DNA of 64,000 nt from Acidobacteriota bacterium (GCA_003223935.1 QHXQ01000043.1:1-64000), one strand, 5' to 3'. Counted from the stretch's first letter, positions 1 through 7,218 are shown. The notes: generated by a model from the letters alone, not told the origin. Numbers and translations: made by a program.

Positions 1-146
1 CGAACGATGAGGTAAAAAGTGAGAACTGTCGGGTTGAAAGTGAGAATGGCCGGGGTCAAAGTGGGAACAATGGGGTAAAAAGTGAGACCGGCCGGGGTAA
101 AAGTGCGACAGACCGCGCTTTCAGCCCGGCCATTCTCACTTTCAGC
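1..146. repeat. Array of ~21-bp direct repeats with one inverted copy (IS21-like end)
   Basis: Five degenerate units of 20-22 bp start near 11, 31, 52, 72 and 94. Each carries a core like AAAGTGAGAA or AAAGTGGGAA preceded by GGGGT. An inverted copy of the 31-55 unit lies at about 115-146. IS21-family elements carry multiple such repeats inside their ends as transposase binding sites, which is the best match I can offer. No istA or istB gene is in the window, so this is either the end of an element lying to the left or a solo remnant. Confidence 0.5.
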
Positions 147-157
147 GCGAGAGACCA

Positions 158-189
158 CCCTTTTTGTGCGAACTTTCGCACAAAAAGGG
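158..189. repeat. Perfect 15-bp-arm palindrome
   Basis: CCCTTTTTGTGCGAA at 158-172 is followed after two bases by its exact reverse complement at 175-189. It directly follows the repeat array. It could be a bidirectional terminator (T-run or A-run inside each arm) or part of a mobile element end. No flanking gene on the left allows a choice. Confidence 0.6.
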
Positions 190-358
190 CGGACTCTTGC
201 GGGTTGAACGTGATCTTATCGGTTTCCTCTGGGCGCTGCGTGCGCTTCCGATAGTGCAGCCAAAGTTTTGGCCGCCATGCCCCCGCTCATGGCGGCCACG
301 CGGCACAGTCCCCACGGCCTACCCAAAGACGTGCCAGCGCAGGCTGCGCGCGCACCCG
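190..358. other. No gene recognised
   Basis: This stretch between the palindrome and the stop of the receiver gene holds only short open frames without a recognisable protein. I see no promoter or RNA gene here. Confidence 0.5.
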
Positions 359-727
359 TCACGCAGCCTGATTGAGTAATGCAGTGATCGTTGCGACGAG
401 GCGCGAGATGCCTTCCGGTTTCTGTAAGAATGCGTTTGCGCCGACGTGCCGCGCTTGTGCGGCGCAGTCTCTAGCCGACAGCAGGATGATGGGCGTCTGT
501 TGCCGGTGCGGGAGCGTGCGCGCATGGCGAATTAGCTGCCAGCCGTCAAGGCGCGGCAGTTCGTTATCGAGCAGGAACAGATCGTAGTGCGTGGCGCTCT
601 CGATCTCGTGCAAGGCAGCGAGACCATCCTCGACGAGTGTGACTTGCCAGCCCTCAAATTCGAGCACATCTTTGACCGTCGCGGCGACGAGCGGGTTATC
701 TTCGACATACAAGATAGTGAGGGGCAT
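359..727 (-). CDS. Single-domain CheY-like response regulator
   Basis: A 122-residue protein that is one receiver domain and nothing else. The phosphorylation site residues are visible: acidic pair E9-D10, phospho-acceptor D54 in FLLDNELP, S84 and K103 in the QKPEG turn. It would accept a phosphoryl group from a histidine kinase and act through protein-protein contact, because no output domain follows. The start at the ATG at 725-727 (MPLTILYVEDN) is chosen because AAGGA lies about 10 bases upstream; the frame stays open 13 codons further. No kinase gene is adjacent, so its partner is unknown. It lies next to repeat-rich DNA. Confidence 0.85.
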   Translation of the reverse strand: MPLTILYVEDNPLVAATVKDVLEFEGWQVTLVEDGLAALHEIESATHYDLFLLDNELPRLDGWQLIRHARTLPHRQQTPIILLSARDCAAQARHVGANAFLQKPEGISRLVATITALLNQAA

Positions 728-907
728 CTGTGCTATCCTTGCGCGCGTTCGTGTCTTTGAAAACAACGGTCATGCGTAGCTCAGTCTCACCCGTTGATGA
801 GTGATGAGCGTCGCCGTTGAGCATGAAAGGTTCATTCTCTCGGCGCACAGATTGAGCGCACACAGACTATTACCATTCTGTAATAAAAGCAAGTTAAAAG
901 TGACGAC

Positions 908-928
908 ATCAGGAGGAAACTCCTGATG
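908..928 (+). promoter_or_regulatory. Hairpin covering the ribosome binding site and start of the first XRE gene
   Basis: ATCAGGAG (908-915) and CTCCTGAT (920-927) are exact inverted repeats around a GAAA tetraloop. The Shine-Dalgarno AGGAGG (911-916) is in the left arm and the first two bases of the ATG (926-928) end the right arm, so the folded mRNA would hide the translation start. GAAA is a stable GNRA tetraloop. A regulatory effect is inference. Confidence 0.55.
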
Positions 929-1240
929 GGCACAAAGGCACGACCAAAACAAAAACGGCTTGCTGGAAAACTACTAAAGATTCGGAATGCGCTTGGTCTT
1001 TCTCAAACAGGAATGCTCTACCGACTCGGCGCAGAAGACCTCATCAGCTATCACCAGATTTCAAGATTTGAAACAGGAAAGCGTGAACCGCCCTTTATCG
1101 TTTTGCTGAACTACGCTCGTGTAGCGGGTGTGCCAACGGAAGTTTTGCTTGATGATGAATTAGATTTACCGGAAAAGATTCCCGGCTCTGCGCCGCATGA
1201 AGAAATCCGCCGTCAATATGCCCGTCGCAAGAAAAAGTAA
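926..1240 (+). CDS. XRE-family helix-turn-helix regulator (copy 1 of 3)
   Basis: A 104-residue protein with an N-terminal Cro/C1-type HTH (about residues 10-68). The core has KLLKIRNALGLSQ for the first two helices, and the QISRFETGKREPP segment follows the recognition helix. The C-terminus is a short basic tail (RRQYARRKKK). It probably binds DNA as a small transcription factor; no sensor domain is present. It is the first of three tandem paralogues that share this layout. Its codon use and base composition look more AT-rich than the two copies downstream. AGGAGG lies 10 bases before the ATG inside a hairpin, so translation may be self-limited. Targets are unknown. Confidence 0.85.
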   Translation: MGTKARPKQKRLAGKLLKIRNALGLSQTGMLYRLGAEDLISYHQISRFETGKREPPFIVLLNYARVAGVPTEVLLDDELDLPEKIPGSAPHEEIRRQYARRKKK

Positions 1241-1297
1241 GAACGCCACCACAGGCGCGCGTTTATTGTAGAAAAGCTAATTGTAGAACCGCGCCTG

Positions 1298-1615
1298 ATG
1301 GGAACAAAGCCCCGTATTAAGCCAGAGCGCCTAGCAGAAAAGCTAGTGCAGATTCGGCTTGCGCTTGCGCTTTCTCAAGCTGAGATATGGCGGTATCTCG
1401 GCGTAGAAGACCTAATCGTGATTAAGCAAATCTCGGCATATGAATTAGGGAAACGAGAGCCACCGTTGCGGATTCTCCTGCGTTATGCTCGCGCGGCCGG
1501 CGTCCACATGGAAGCCCTTGTTGATGACGAACTCAACTTGCCCGACAAACTGCCGGGCGACGTGAAGCACGCAGACATCCGGCGCAAGTACGCGGCACGC
1601 AATAAAAAGAGATGA
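1298..1615 (+). CDS. XRE-family helix-turn-helix regulator (copy 2 of 3)
   Basis: A 105-residue paralogue of the preceding gene: the MGTKPRIKPERLAEKL start, the HTH around LALALSQAEI, the YELGKREPPLRILLRYARAAGV block and a basic C-terminus (RRKYAARNKKR) are all kept. The intergenic gap is 57 bp and I see no clear Shine-Dalgarno; the CCTGATGGG context at the start is shared with the other two copies. It likely binds DNA. It is followed after only 6 bp by copy 3, which suggests co-transcription. Confidence 0.83.
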   Translation: MGTKPRIKPERLAEKLVQIRLALALSQAEIWRYLGVEDLIVIKQISAYELGKREPPLRILLRYARAAGVHMEALVDDELNLPDKLPGDVKHADIRRKYAARNKKR

Positions 1616-1621
1616 CTCCTG

Positions 1622-1939
1622 ATGGGCAGAAAAGCGCGGCCGAAGCAGGAACGGTTAGGCGAAAAGCTGTTGCAGATTCGGCTTGCGCTCGGTCTCTCGC
1701 AAACAGAGATGCTCTATCGGCTCGGCGTGGAAGACCAGATTGAGTACAACAATATCTCAAAGTATGAACTAGACAAGAACGAGCCGCCGTTGCGGATTCT
1801 CCTGCAATACGCGCGGGCGGCGAATGTCAGCACAGACGTTTTGATTGATGATGAGCTAGACCTGCCCGCTAACCTACCAAGCCCGACGAAGAGTGAAGGC
1901 ATCAGACGCAAATCGCCCGCCCGCCGCAAGCAGCATTAA
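1622..1939 (+). CDS. XRE-family helix-turn-helix regulator (copy 3 of 3)
   Basis: A 105-residue third paralogue, with HTH helices around QIRLALGLSQTEMLYRLG and the block YELDKNEPPLRILLQYARAA. It starts 6 bp after the stop of copy 2, with an AAGAG-type binding site inside the end of that gene. Copies 1 and 3 share LGLSQTxMLYRLG, while copies 2 and 3 share PPLRILL, so the order of duplication is not obvious. The differences fall partly in the recognition helix region (YHQ, IKQ, YNN before IS), which suggests different DNA targets. Confidence 0.83.
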   Translation: MGRKARPKQERLGEKLLQIRLALGLSQTEMLYRLGVEDQIEYNNISKYELDKNEPPLRILLQYARAANVSTDVLIDDELDLPANLPSPTKSEGIRRKSPARRKQH

Positions 1940-1968
1940 GCAACATCCATTGAAGCCCGCGCACAAAT

Positions 1969-2165
1969 CCGCCGCGCGAGCGGCGCGGTGAGTTTAGCCC
2001 GGCGTTTCAACGCTGGGAAAATGACGGGATCAATCCGCCGCGTCGCGCGAGCGACGCATGAACCGGCAATGACTCATGCGTCGCTTACGCGACGCGACCA
2101 CATCGGGCGCGCGTGTTCCCGGCGTTAAAACGCCGGGCTAAACTCATGCGCCGCTCGCGCGGCGG
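1969..2165. repeat. REP-like nested palindrome element
   Basis: The outer arms 1969-2018 and 2117-2165 are imperfect reverse complements of about 49 bp, each with its own small hairpins (CCGGCGTT-type stem and CCGCCGCGCGAGCGGCG-type stem). Inner arms 2042-2061 and 2074-2093 form a second inverted repeat around AACCGGCAATGAC. The pattern is that of a bacterial interspersed mosaic (REP pair) element. It lies between the convergent third XRE gene and the minus-strand gene at 2258. Confidence 0.7.
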
Positions 2166-2187
2166 GTTGCGTATGGGCTGATAATGT

Positions 2188-2221
2188 AGTCGGAGCAGCG
2201 AACGTGGCCGCTGCTCCGACT
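2188..2221 (-). terminator. Hairpin downstream of the 2258-2734 gene
   Basis: AGTCGGAGCAGCG (2188-2200) pairs perfectly with 2209-2221 around an 8-base loop. It lies 36 bases beyond the stop of the minus-strand gene. The following bases on that strand are only weakly T-rich, so the efficiency is uncertain. Confidence 0.55.
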
Positions 2222-2257
2222 GTTGTTCGATGTTGCGGCGGGCGGGCGTGTTGCGTG

Positions 2258-2734
2258 TTAGGACTTGTCGCCGCCGGTCTTGGGCTTGTTGCCAGACTTG
2301 CGGGCGAAGCGTTGACCGAGGGCGTCGAGCAGGTTGTCGAGCGCCGCACCCTTGCCGCTCGCTTTGGCGTACTGATAGACGGCCAGCGCCGCCGCATAAG
2401 CTTCGCTGCCGACGGCGATGTAGGTGTCCTCGAACAGTTCTTGTAGCTGCGCGAGTGCGGGCAGGATGGGTTCGAGCGCCTGCACGAGTTCCACGTCCTT
2501 GCGCATCTCGCTCACGTCGAAGGAGCGCGGCAGAATGTCCGCGTTCTGCTCCGCTAGGTTGAGCGCCTGTGTGACGAAGGCGCGGCTCTTGTCGCCCATG
2601 CGTGGCAGACTGCGCCGCTCCTCCGGTGTGAGATCGAGCAGGAACGGTAGCTTCTGCCGGATCGTGTTGATGGCCGCCAAGACGGCCGCTTGGTCTGTGG
2701 TCGAGAGTTGTGCGCTGATGCGATTCTCAGACAT
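2258..2734 (-). CDS. Uncharacterised helical protein
   Basis: A 158-residue protein that I do not assign to a named family. It has no signal peptide or membrane segment and is predicted mostly helical. A conserved-looking N-terminal half (TPEERRSLPRMGDKSRAFV, then a LPRSFDVSEMRKDVEL segment) is followed by a helical pair ending in a Lys/Gly-rich tail. AAGGAGA lies 8 bases before the ATG, which supports this start. It stands alone between a repeat element with a terminator and a long non-coding gap. The function is unknown; a structural or packing protein would fit the helices, but that is a guess. Confidence 0.7.
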   Translation of the reverse strand: MSENRISAQLSTTDQAAVLAAINTIRQKLPFLLDLTPEERRSLPRMGDKSRAFVTQALNLAEQNADILPRSFDVSEMRKDVELVQALEPILPALAQLQELFEDTYIAVGSEAYAAALAVYQYAKASGKGAALDNLLDALGQRFARKSGNKPKTGGDKS

Positions 2735-3175
2735 GTTGAGGTCTCCTTATCTTGCGCCGGCCCCCTCAGGTCGCATCGTGTGTCGTGCAGGGCGACTGTA
2801 GGGCCTTGCGCGGGTTGCAATGGAAAGTTATGCGCCAGTTATCGAGAGGTGTACTCGGCAACGTGCGCGATGAAGGTACGCCCGCCCGTTTAGGTTCGAG
2901 GCGCGCACGATATTACCAACGGCTGGTCTATGTCAATGCCGCGCGCTTGCATCTTGTGCCGACCTCTGCGCGTAATAACTTCCGCCTAAGCGTCTGTGCC
3001 GGTCAGACGCGCCCCTTGTGCGGCCAATCCGTTTTGTCCTTCGGTTAAAAAATCTGCGGCGCGCATCAGAACGCGGTTAACACTCGCCGCCCGCGCGCGT
3101 CTTTAGAGTCGGAACACGGCGGACTTGCACGCGAGTGTTAACTCTCCACCGGCGTCGTGTGAGGTTATTTCCCGA
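2735..3175. other. Non-coding gap upstream of the sigma operon
   Basis: About 440 bp between divergent genes. The only distinct structure is a spaced 12-bp inverted repeat at 3076-3142, given separately. The open frames crossing the gap resemble no protein and lack binding sites. Promoters for both flanking genes should lie here but I cannot place them. Confidence 0.5.
3076..3142. promoter_or_regulatory. Spaced 12-bp inverted repeat before the sigma gene
   Basis: GTTAACACTCGC at 3076-3087 is the exact reverse complement of GCGAGTGTTAAC at 3131-3142, with centres 55 bp apart. The second arm ends 33 bases before the chosen ATG. A pair of operator half sites or a large hairpin in the 5' leader are both possible. 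Confidence 0.4.
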
Positions 3176-3772
3176 ATGTATAAAGTTGAGGCGACAGGCG
3201 TCGGCTTCGGCGTTATCGGCACGAGTCCCAGCCCCGTCGCAGCGGATATGACTGAGACCCCTGTGGAGATCGCGCTGGTGGCAGCCGTGCGCGGCGGCGA
3301 CCGCGATGCGTTCGGCCGACTCTACGACCTCTACGCGCGCATGGTGCACGGCATCCTCTTGGCGCGCGTCCCCTACGATGAGGTGGACGACCTTGTGCAA
3401 GATGTGTTCCTCGTCGCGCTCCGCAAGATTGACATGCTGCGCGATCCGTCGGCCTTCGGGCCTTGGCTGGCGATGATCACGCGCAACCGCGCGATGGATT
3501 ATCACCGCCGCACGCGCGAGACAGATGAGTTGCCCGACACGCTCGCGCACACGAGCGCGCCACACGCTGAAGCAAACGAAGTGCTGGCGCTCATCTGTGA
3601 ATTGCCGGAAGCTTACCGCGAGCCTTTGATCTTGCGCTTCGTCGAAGGCATGACGGGGCCTGAGATCGCAGTGCGGACGGGACTTGCGCCCGCGTCTGTG
3701 CGCGTCAACATACATCGCGGCATGAAGTTGCTGCGGGCGCGGCTGCAAGGCACAGGCGGGAAGGAGCAGTAA
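3176..3772 (+). CDS. ECF-type RNA polymerase sigma factor
   Basis: About 198 residues. Sigma-70 region 2 spans roughly 33-103 with the RLYDLYARMVHGIL helix, the VDDLVQDVFLVAL core-binding helix and the FGPWLAMITRNRAMDYHRR -10 recognition segment. Region 4 spans roughly 138-190 with LPEAYREPLILRFVEG and an HTH ending VNIHRGMKLLR. No region 1.1 or 3 is present, so it is an ECF sigma factor that directs RNA polymerase to stress or envelope promoters. The frame opens at 3125; the ATG at 3176 is preferred, but the ATG at 3248 just before the conserved part is also possible. It leads an operon with the membrane protein that follows. Confidence 0.88.
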   Translation: MYKVEATGVGFGVIGTSPSPVAADMTETPVEIALVAAVRGGDRDAFGRLYDLYARMVHGILLARVPYDEVDDLVQDVFLVALRKIDMLRDPSAFGPWLAMITRNRAMDYHRRTRETDELPDTLAHTSAPHAEANEVLALICELPEAYREPLILRFVEGMTGPEIAVRTGLAPASVRVNIHRGMKLLRARLQGTGGKEQ

Positions 3773-3777
3773 AGTTT

Positions 3778-4419
3778 ATGAGCGACTACTTGTGGGACAA
3801 GTCGGGCGAGGCGGACGAAGAGGTTGAGCGGCTCGAAGAACTGCTCGGCCCGCTCCGCTACCAACCGCGCCCGCTCCAACTGCCCGAAAGTTTTAGCGCG
3901 CAGCCGGCGCGCAGCAAATTTCGGCCGCAACGGCCATTCAAATGGCAACGGCTCGCTCTTGCCGCCTCGCTCCTCCTGATGTTGCTCGCAGGCGCATGGT
4001 TGATCAGATGGCAACACAGCAACGAACTGCGCCGCGAGGCTGCGCACGACCATGTTGCGCCGGTTACTCATGAGCAGCCGCGCCGAGATGAGACTGCAAA
4101 CACGAGCACGAACGACAAGCCAGCGCCGCAGCCGGTCGTGACGCCCGCAGGCGTCTTGCCTGTTGACTATCGTCGTGCTCGTCGCGCGTCAGTGCATCAT
4201 GACTTGAGCGCGCCGCGTCGTTCGTCGCCCGTGCCGCAGCAGGCGTCGCCGCGCGAGGTGCAAGTGGCCAACGCCAACGCGCCGCAAGAATTGACGCCGG
4301 AGCAGCGCGAGGCCACAGAGAAGCTTCTGCTTGCACTGCGCATCGCCAGCGCCAAACTCAACTACGCGGAGCGGCAGGTGCAAGAGATGAGCGCCGCGCG
4401 CAAGCCCGACATACGGTGA
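3778..4419 (+). CDS. Putative membrane-anchored anti-sigma factor
   Basis: A 213-residue protein with a cytoplasmic N-terminal part of about 57 residues, one membrane helix (about 58-77, LALAASLLLMLLAGAWLI), and a Pro/Ala/Arg-rich periplasmic part that ends in a helical segment (QELTPEQREATEKLLLALRI). It starts 5 bp after the sigma gene with AAGGAG upstream. The position and topology suggest that it holds the sigma factor at the membrane. It lacks the His-x3-Cys-x2-Cys zinc motif of classical anti-sigma domains, so the role rests on context. The N-terminal YLWDKSGEAD stretch probably makes the contact. Confidence 0.6.
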   Translation: MSDYLWDKSGEADEEVERLEELLGPLRYQPRPLQLPESFSAQPARSKFRPQRPFKWQRLALAASLLLMLLAGAWLIRWQHSNELRREAAHDHVAPVTHEQPRRDETANTSTNDKPAPQPVVTPAGVLPVDYRRARRASVHHDLSAPRRSSPVPQQASPREVQVANANAPQELTPEQREATEKLLLALRIASAKLNYAERQVQEMSAARKPDIR

Positions 4420-4462
4420 AGCCACAGTGCCCGTTGGAATTTATTTTCGGAGTAACGCAATC

Positions 4463-5095
4463 ATGAACAACAACAAACATACGCTTCTGAAACTGCTCAG
4501 CCTCGCGCTCGTCATCTGCGGCGCTAGTCTGGCCACACGCGCGCAGACGCGCTATCCCGCGCAGTTGCAGATCGAAAGTCTCGAACCGCTCGCCGTCAAA
4601 GCGAATCAGATCGTGGACGTGAATCTGGATGAACGTCTGCTGCGCCTGATCCCGGTCGGGCTGATGCACAGCACCGACCCGGACGCGAAAAATATCAAGG
4701 AGATCGTCGCCGGCTTAAAGGGCGTCTATGTTAAGAACTTCGAGTTCAATAACGAAGGCGAGTACGGCGAGGCGGACATCGCGGCGATTCGCACGCAACT
4801 GCGTGCGCCCGGTTGGGTGCGTTTCGTCAACGTCATCAACAAGAAGGAGCACAAGAACGTCGAGGTCTATCTGATGACCGGAACGACGGGTGCGCGCGTC
4901 GAAGGGTTGGCGATTCTGGCCGCCGAGCCGAAAGAACTGACGGTCGTCAACATCGTCGGCATCATTGACATCGAGAAGCTGTCGAAGCTCGAAGGGCAGT
5001 TCGGCATCCCAGACCTCGGCATCGAGCCGGACGACGCGGACAAACCCGAAGCGAAGAAACCTGAGAAGCCGGCCACCGCAACGAAGAAGCCATAG
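4463..5095 (+). CDS. Exported DUF4252 protein
   Basis: A 210-residue protein with a signal peptide of about 27 residues (LLKLLSLALVICGASLATRA, then Q). The mature part matches DUF4252 as I know it: an N-terminal LESLEPLAVKANQIVDVNLD-type segment, GLKGVYVKNFEF, and the IRTQLRAPGWVRFVNV and ELTVVNIVGIIDIEKL strands. It ends in a Lys/Pro-rich tail. The family function is unknown; it is usually exported and often follows ECF sigma genes. The ATG at 4463 is chosen over an upstream GTG because GGAG sits nine bases before it. It probably belongs to the sigma regulon. Confidence 0.75.
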   Translation: MNNNKHTLLKLLSLALVICGASLATRAQTRYPAQLQIESLEPLAVKANQIVDVNLDERLLRLIPVGLMHSTDPDAKNIKEIVAGLKGVYVKNFEFNNEGEYGEADIAAIRTQLRAPGWVRFVNVINKKEHKNVEVYLMTGTTGARVEGLAILAAEPKELTVVNIVGIIDIEKLSKLEGQFGIPDLGIEPDDADKPEAKKPEKPATATKKP

Positions 5096-5111
5096 CGTGG
5101 AGGTTAATGGG

Positions 5112-5669
5112 ATGCGACACAGCACACGAAACCTCTTGCTCGTTGCTTGCCTCCTCTTCGTCTTCGTGCCGTCGCTCGAAGCTGCTGGCGCGACGAAAGA
5201 GGCGGCTGAATACCACACGGTCGTCAAACTGATCGAGTCTTACTATCACGTCAAACATAGAGGCGTGCCCATGCTCGCCAACCTGAGCTTGAAGACGGCG
5301 AAGGTGCTCTCTGCGGACGTGCGCAAGGCGATGCGCTTCGGCGATTTCAAGTTGGCGATCTTTGAGGATCAAGACTTCACCACGCGCGACGGCTTCATCG
5401 AATTTCATCGTTTGCTGCGCCAGACGCTCGAACCTGATTGGAGCACGCTGCTCGCCGTGCGCGGGCGCGATGAAGGGCAGACCTACACCTTCGTCAAGGA
5501 CGCAGGCGAACGCTACAAAGTTCTGATCGTCGTCATCGCTGAGCGCGACGGCACGGTGCTCGAAGTTGATCTCAACCGGGAAGAGTTCGTCAAACTCTTG
5601 AAAGACCCGGAGCAAGAAACCAAGAACATCAACGACGAAGCGACCCGCGCCGCCAATGAAGACAATTGA
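5112..5669 (+). CDS. Exported protein of unknown function in the sigma operon
   Basis: About 185 residues with a signal peptide (NLLLVACLLFVFVPSLEA) and a compact mature part: helices around VVKLIESYYHVKHRGVPMLA and LSADVRKAMRFGDFKLAIFE, then strands (YKVLIVVIAERDGTVLEVDL). The layout resembles DUF4252 relatives, but I do not see enough to assign it. The start at 5112 has GGAGG six to ten bases upstream, 16 bp after the previous stop. It is the fourth gene of the sigma operon and is followed by a REP-type palindrome that may end the transcript. Confidence 0.65.
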   Translation: MRHSTRNLLLVACLLFVFVPSLEAAGATKEAAEYHTVVKLIESYYHVKHRGVPMLANLSLKTAKVLSADVRKAMRFGDFKLAIFEDQDFTTRDGFIEFHRLLRQTLEPDWSTLLAVRGRDEGQTYTFVKDAGERYKVLIVVIAERDGTVLEVDLNREEFVKLLKDPEQETKNINDEATRAANEDN

Positions 5670-5679
5670 GCGCGCTTTT

Positions 5680-5772
5680 GTCAGTACCGCCTGCGGTAGC
5701 GGGTGGGTGCTCGTGATAACACTGGCCGAGTTAACGTAACCATCACCCGCCCGCTACCGCAGGCGGTACTGA
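5680..5772. repeat. REP palindrome, family shared with 55909-56049
   Basis: The left arm 5680-5708 and right arm 5743-5772 are near-exact reverse complements with the core CCGCCTGCGGTAGCGGG. The same arm sequence recurs at 55909-56049, so this is a dispersed family. It sits between the sigma operon and the next gene, where a hairpin could end transcription or protect the 3' end. Confidence 0.8.
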
Positions 5773-5817
5773 CTCTGACATGCAAGCATTGAGTTTAATC
5801 GTAGGAGATTGGGCATC

Positions 5818-7218
5818 ATGTTGATCAAGCGCAGCCTGTTGGCGTTGTTCTGTGCGTGGTCGCTCTGCGGCGGTACGTTCGTCCGCGCGCAGGAGGTGGC
5901 GGAGGATGCGGTGTTGCGCGTGCGCACGCGCGTCGTGTCGCTCGATGCGTTGGTCAAAGAGAAGAAGACGGGGCAGCCGATCACCGATCTGAAGTTGGAA
6001 AATTTCGAAGTGCTCGCCGACGGGCAGACGCGCAAGCTCAGCTACTTCTCGCGCGAAGGCGACACAGGGCGCAAGCCGCTCGCGCTTGCGCTCGTCTTCG
6101 ATCTCGAACGACTCGGCGCGGGGCGCTTCCTGCGGCGCACAGAAATCCTCGCCGCGATGGCGAATGAGTTGAGCCGGCTGCCGCCCACAGATGAAGTGGC
6201 GATCATCGTGCTCGATCCGGGCGGCGTCGAGGGCAAACGCGAGTGGCTGACACGGTTCACGCGCAACCGCGCGCAACTTGCCTCCGCGATGGCCATCATC
6301 CCGACGCTCGTCGGTGCAGGCAACGGCGCGGCCGACAAAGACGACAGTGGCGCGCCCGTCTCGCAGACGGCGGATGCAAGCGCAGATGCGGCCGCCGAGA
6401 TTAAACGAGCCGACGAACAGCGCAAGGCCGAGCAGGCGAAGCGCGAAGCCGCCGAAGCTAAGAAGAAGGCGAAAGAGAAAGACGACAAGAAGGCGGCCGA
6501 CAATAAATCTGCCGACAACAAGTCTGCTGATAAGAAGGCTGACGAGCAGAAGGGCGAGGACGAGGTGATTGATGTGTTCAAAGACAAGGATGGCCGCACG
6601 GTGCGGCGCATCGTCAAGCCCGACGGGCACATCATGATCGAGCGCACGAACGCGGACGGTTCGGTGTCGGTGGACATGGATGATTCCGATCTGGCGGCGG
6701 CGACTTGGGAGATCAATAAAGTGTTGACGAAGGAGCGGCCCAACTCGCAACCGGCCATCGTCTATGTGACCGACGGCATCGAGCCGATCTTCTATGCGCA
6801 ACGCGACTTCATCGAGTCGCGGCTCGTCAAGTCGAACACGATCTTCAACGCGCTCGTCGTGGACATGAAGACCGGTTTCAAACTCGCGATGCCGATCTTG
6901 AGTCCGCTCGGCAACTGGGTCGGCGTGAGCATCGCGGGCAGCGCGCAACGTTTCGCCAAACAGACGGGCGGCGAAGTGGTGCGCGTGCACCGGCCCGACG
7001 ATTACGCCACAGGCTTGGCGAAGATCGTCGGCAACCTGACGGCGCGCTACAGTCTCGGCTTCACGCTGACCGAAACCGAACGCGACGACGGACAGATGCA
7101 CCCGCTCGTCGTGCGCGTCACCGCGAAGGACGCGAAGGGCCGTGAGCGCAAGCTGCTCGTCACCGCGCGCAAAGGCTACTACATGCCGAAGGACGAGACG
7201 GCGCAGACAAGCAATTAG
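5818..7218 (+). CDS. Exported VWFA-related (acidobacterial type) protein
   Basis: A 466-residue protein with a signal peptide (LLALFCAWSLCGGTFVRA). Next come an N-terminal beta segment (RTRVVSLDALVKEKKTGQPI and FEVLADGQ), a von Willebrand A-like fold, and a C-terminal strand segment (ARYSLGFTLTETERDDGQ). This layout is the VWFA-related family typical of Acidobacteria; its function is unknown but it is probably a surface or periplasmic binding protein. The metal site is degenerate: the first strand reads VFDLERLG rather than DxSxS. An insert of about 130 residues rich in Ala, Lys and Asp, with ADNKSADNKSADKK repeats, splits the domain. The ATG at 5818 has AGGAG 10 bases upstream; a TTG lies 9 bp earlier. 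Confidence 0.8.
   Translation: MLIKRSLLALFCAWSLCGGTFVRAQEVAEDAVLRVRTRVVSLDALVKEKKTGQPITDLKLENFEVLADGQTRKLSYFSREGDTGRKPLALALVFDLERLGAGRFLRRTEILAAMANELSRLPPTDEVAIIVLDPGGVEGKREWLTRFTRNRAQLASAMAIIPTLVGAGNGAADKDDSGAPVSQTADASADAAAEIKRADEQRKAEQAKREAAEAKKKAKEKDDKKAADNKSADNKSADKKADEQKGEDEVIDVFKDKDGRTVRRIVKPDGHIMIERTNADGSVSVDMDDSDLAAATWEINKVLTKERPNSQPAIVYVTDGIEPIFYAQRDFIESRLVKSNTIFNALVVDMKTGFKLAMPILSPLGNWVGVSIAGSAQRFAKQTGGEVVRVHRPDDYATGLAKIVGNLTARYSLGFTLTETERDDGQMHPLVVRVTAKDAKGRERKLLVTARKGYYMPKDETAQTSN

Noticed and set aside
164-379. 71-residue open frame near the left end
   Set aside because: It starts inside the palindrome, has no recognisable domain and overlaps the end of the receiver gene.
2752-3048. 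98-residue open frame in the gap before the sigma operon
   Set aside because: No ribosome binding site, no family resemblance and composition unlike the coding regions.
5743-7101. 452-residue open frame antisense to the VWFA-related gene
   Set aside because: It is a mirror of the codon bias of the real gene: rich in Arg and His, no domain, no binding site. The plus-strand frame has a signal peptide and family features.
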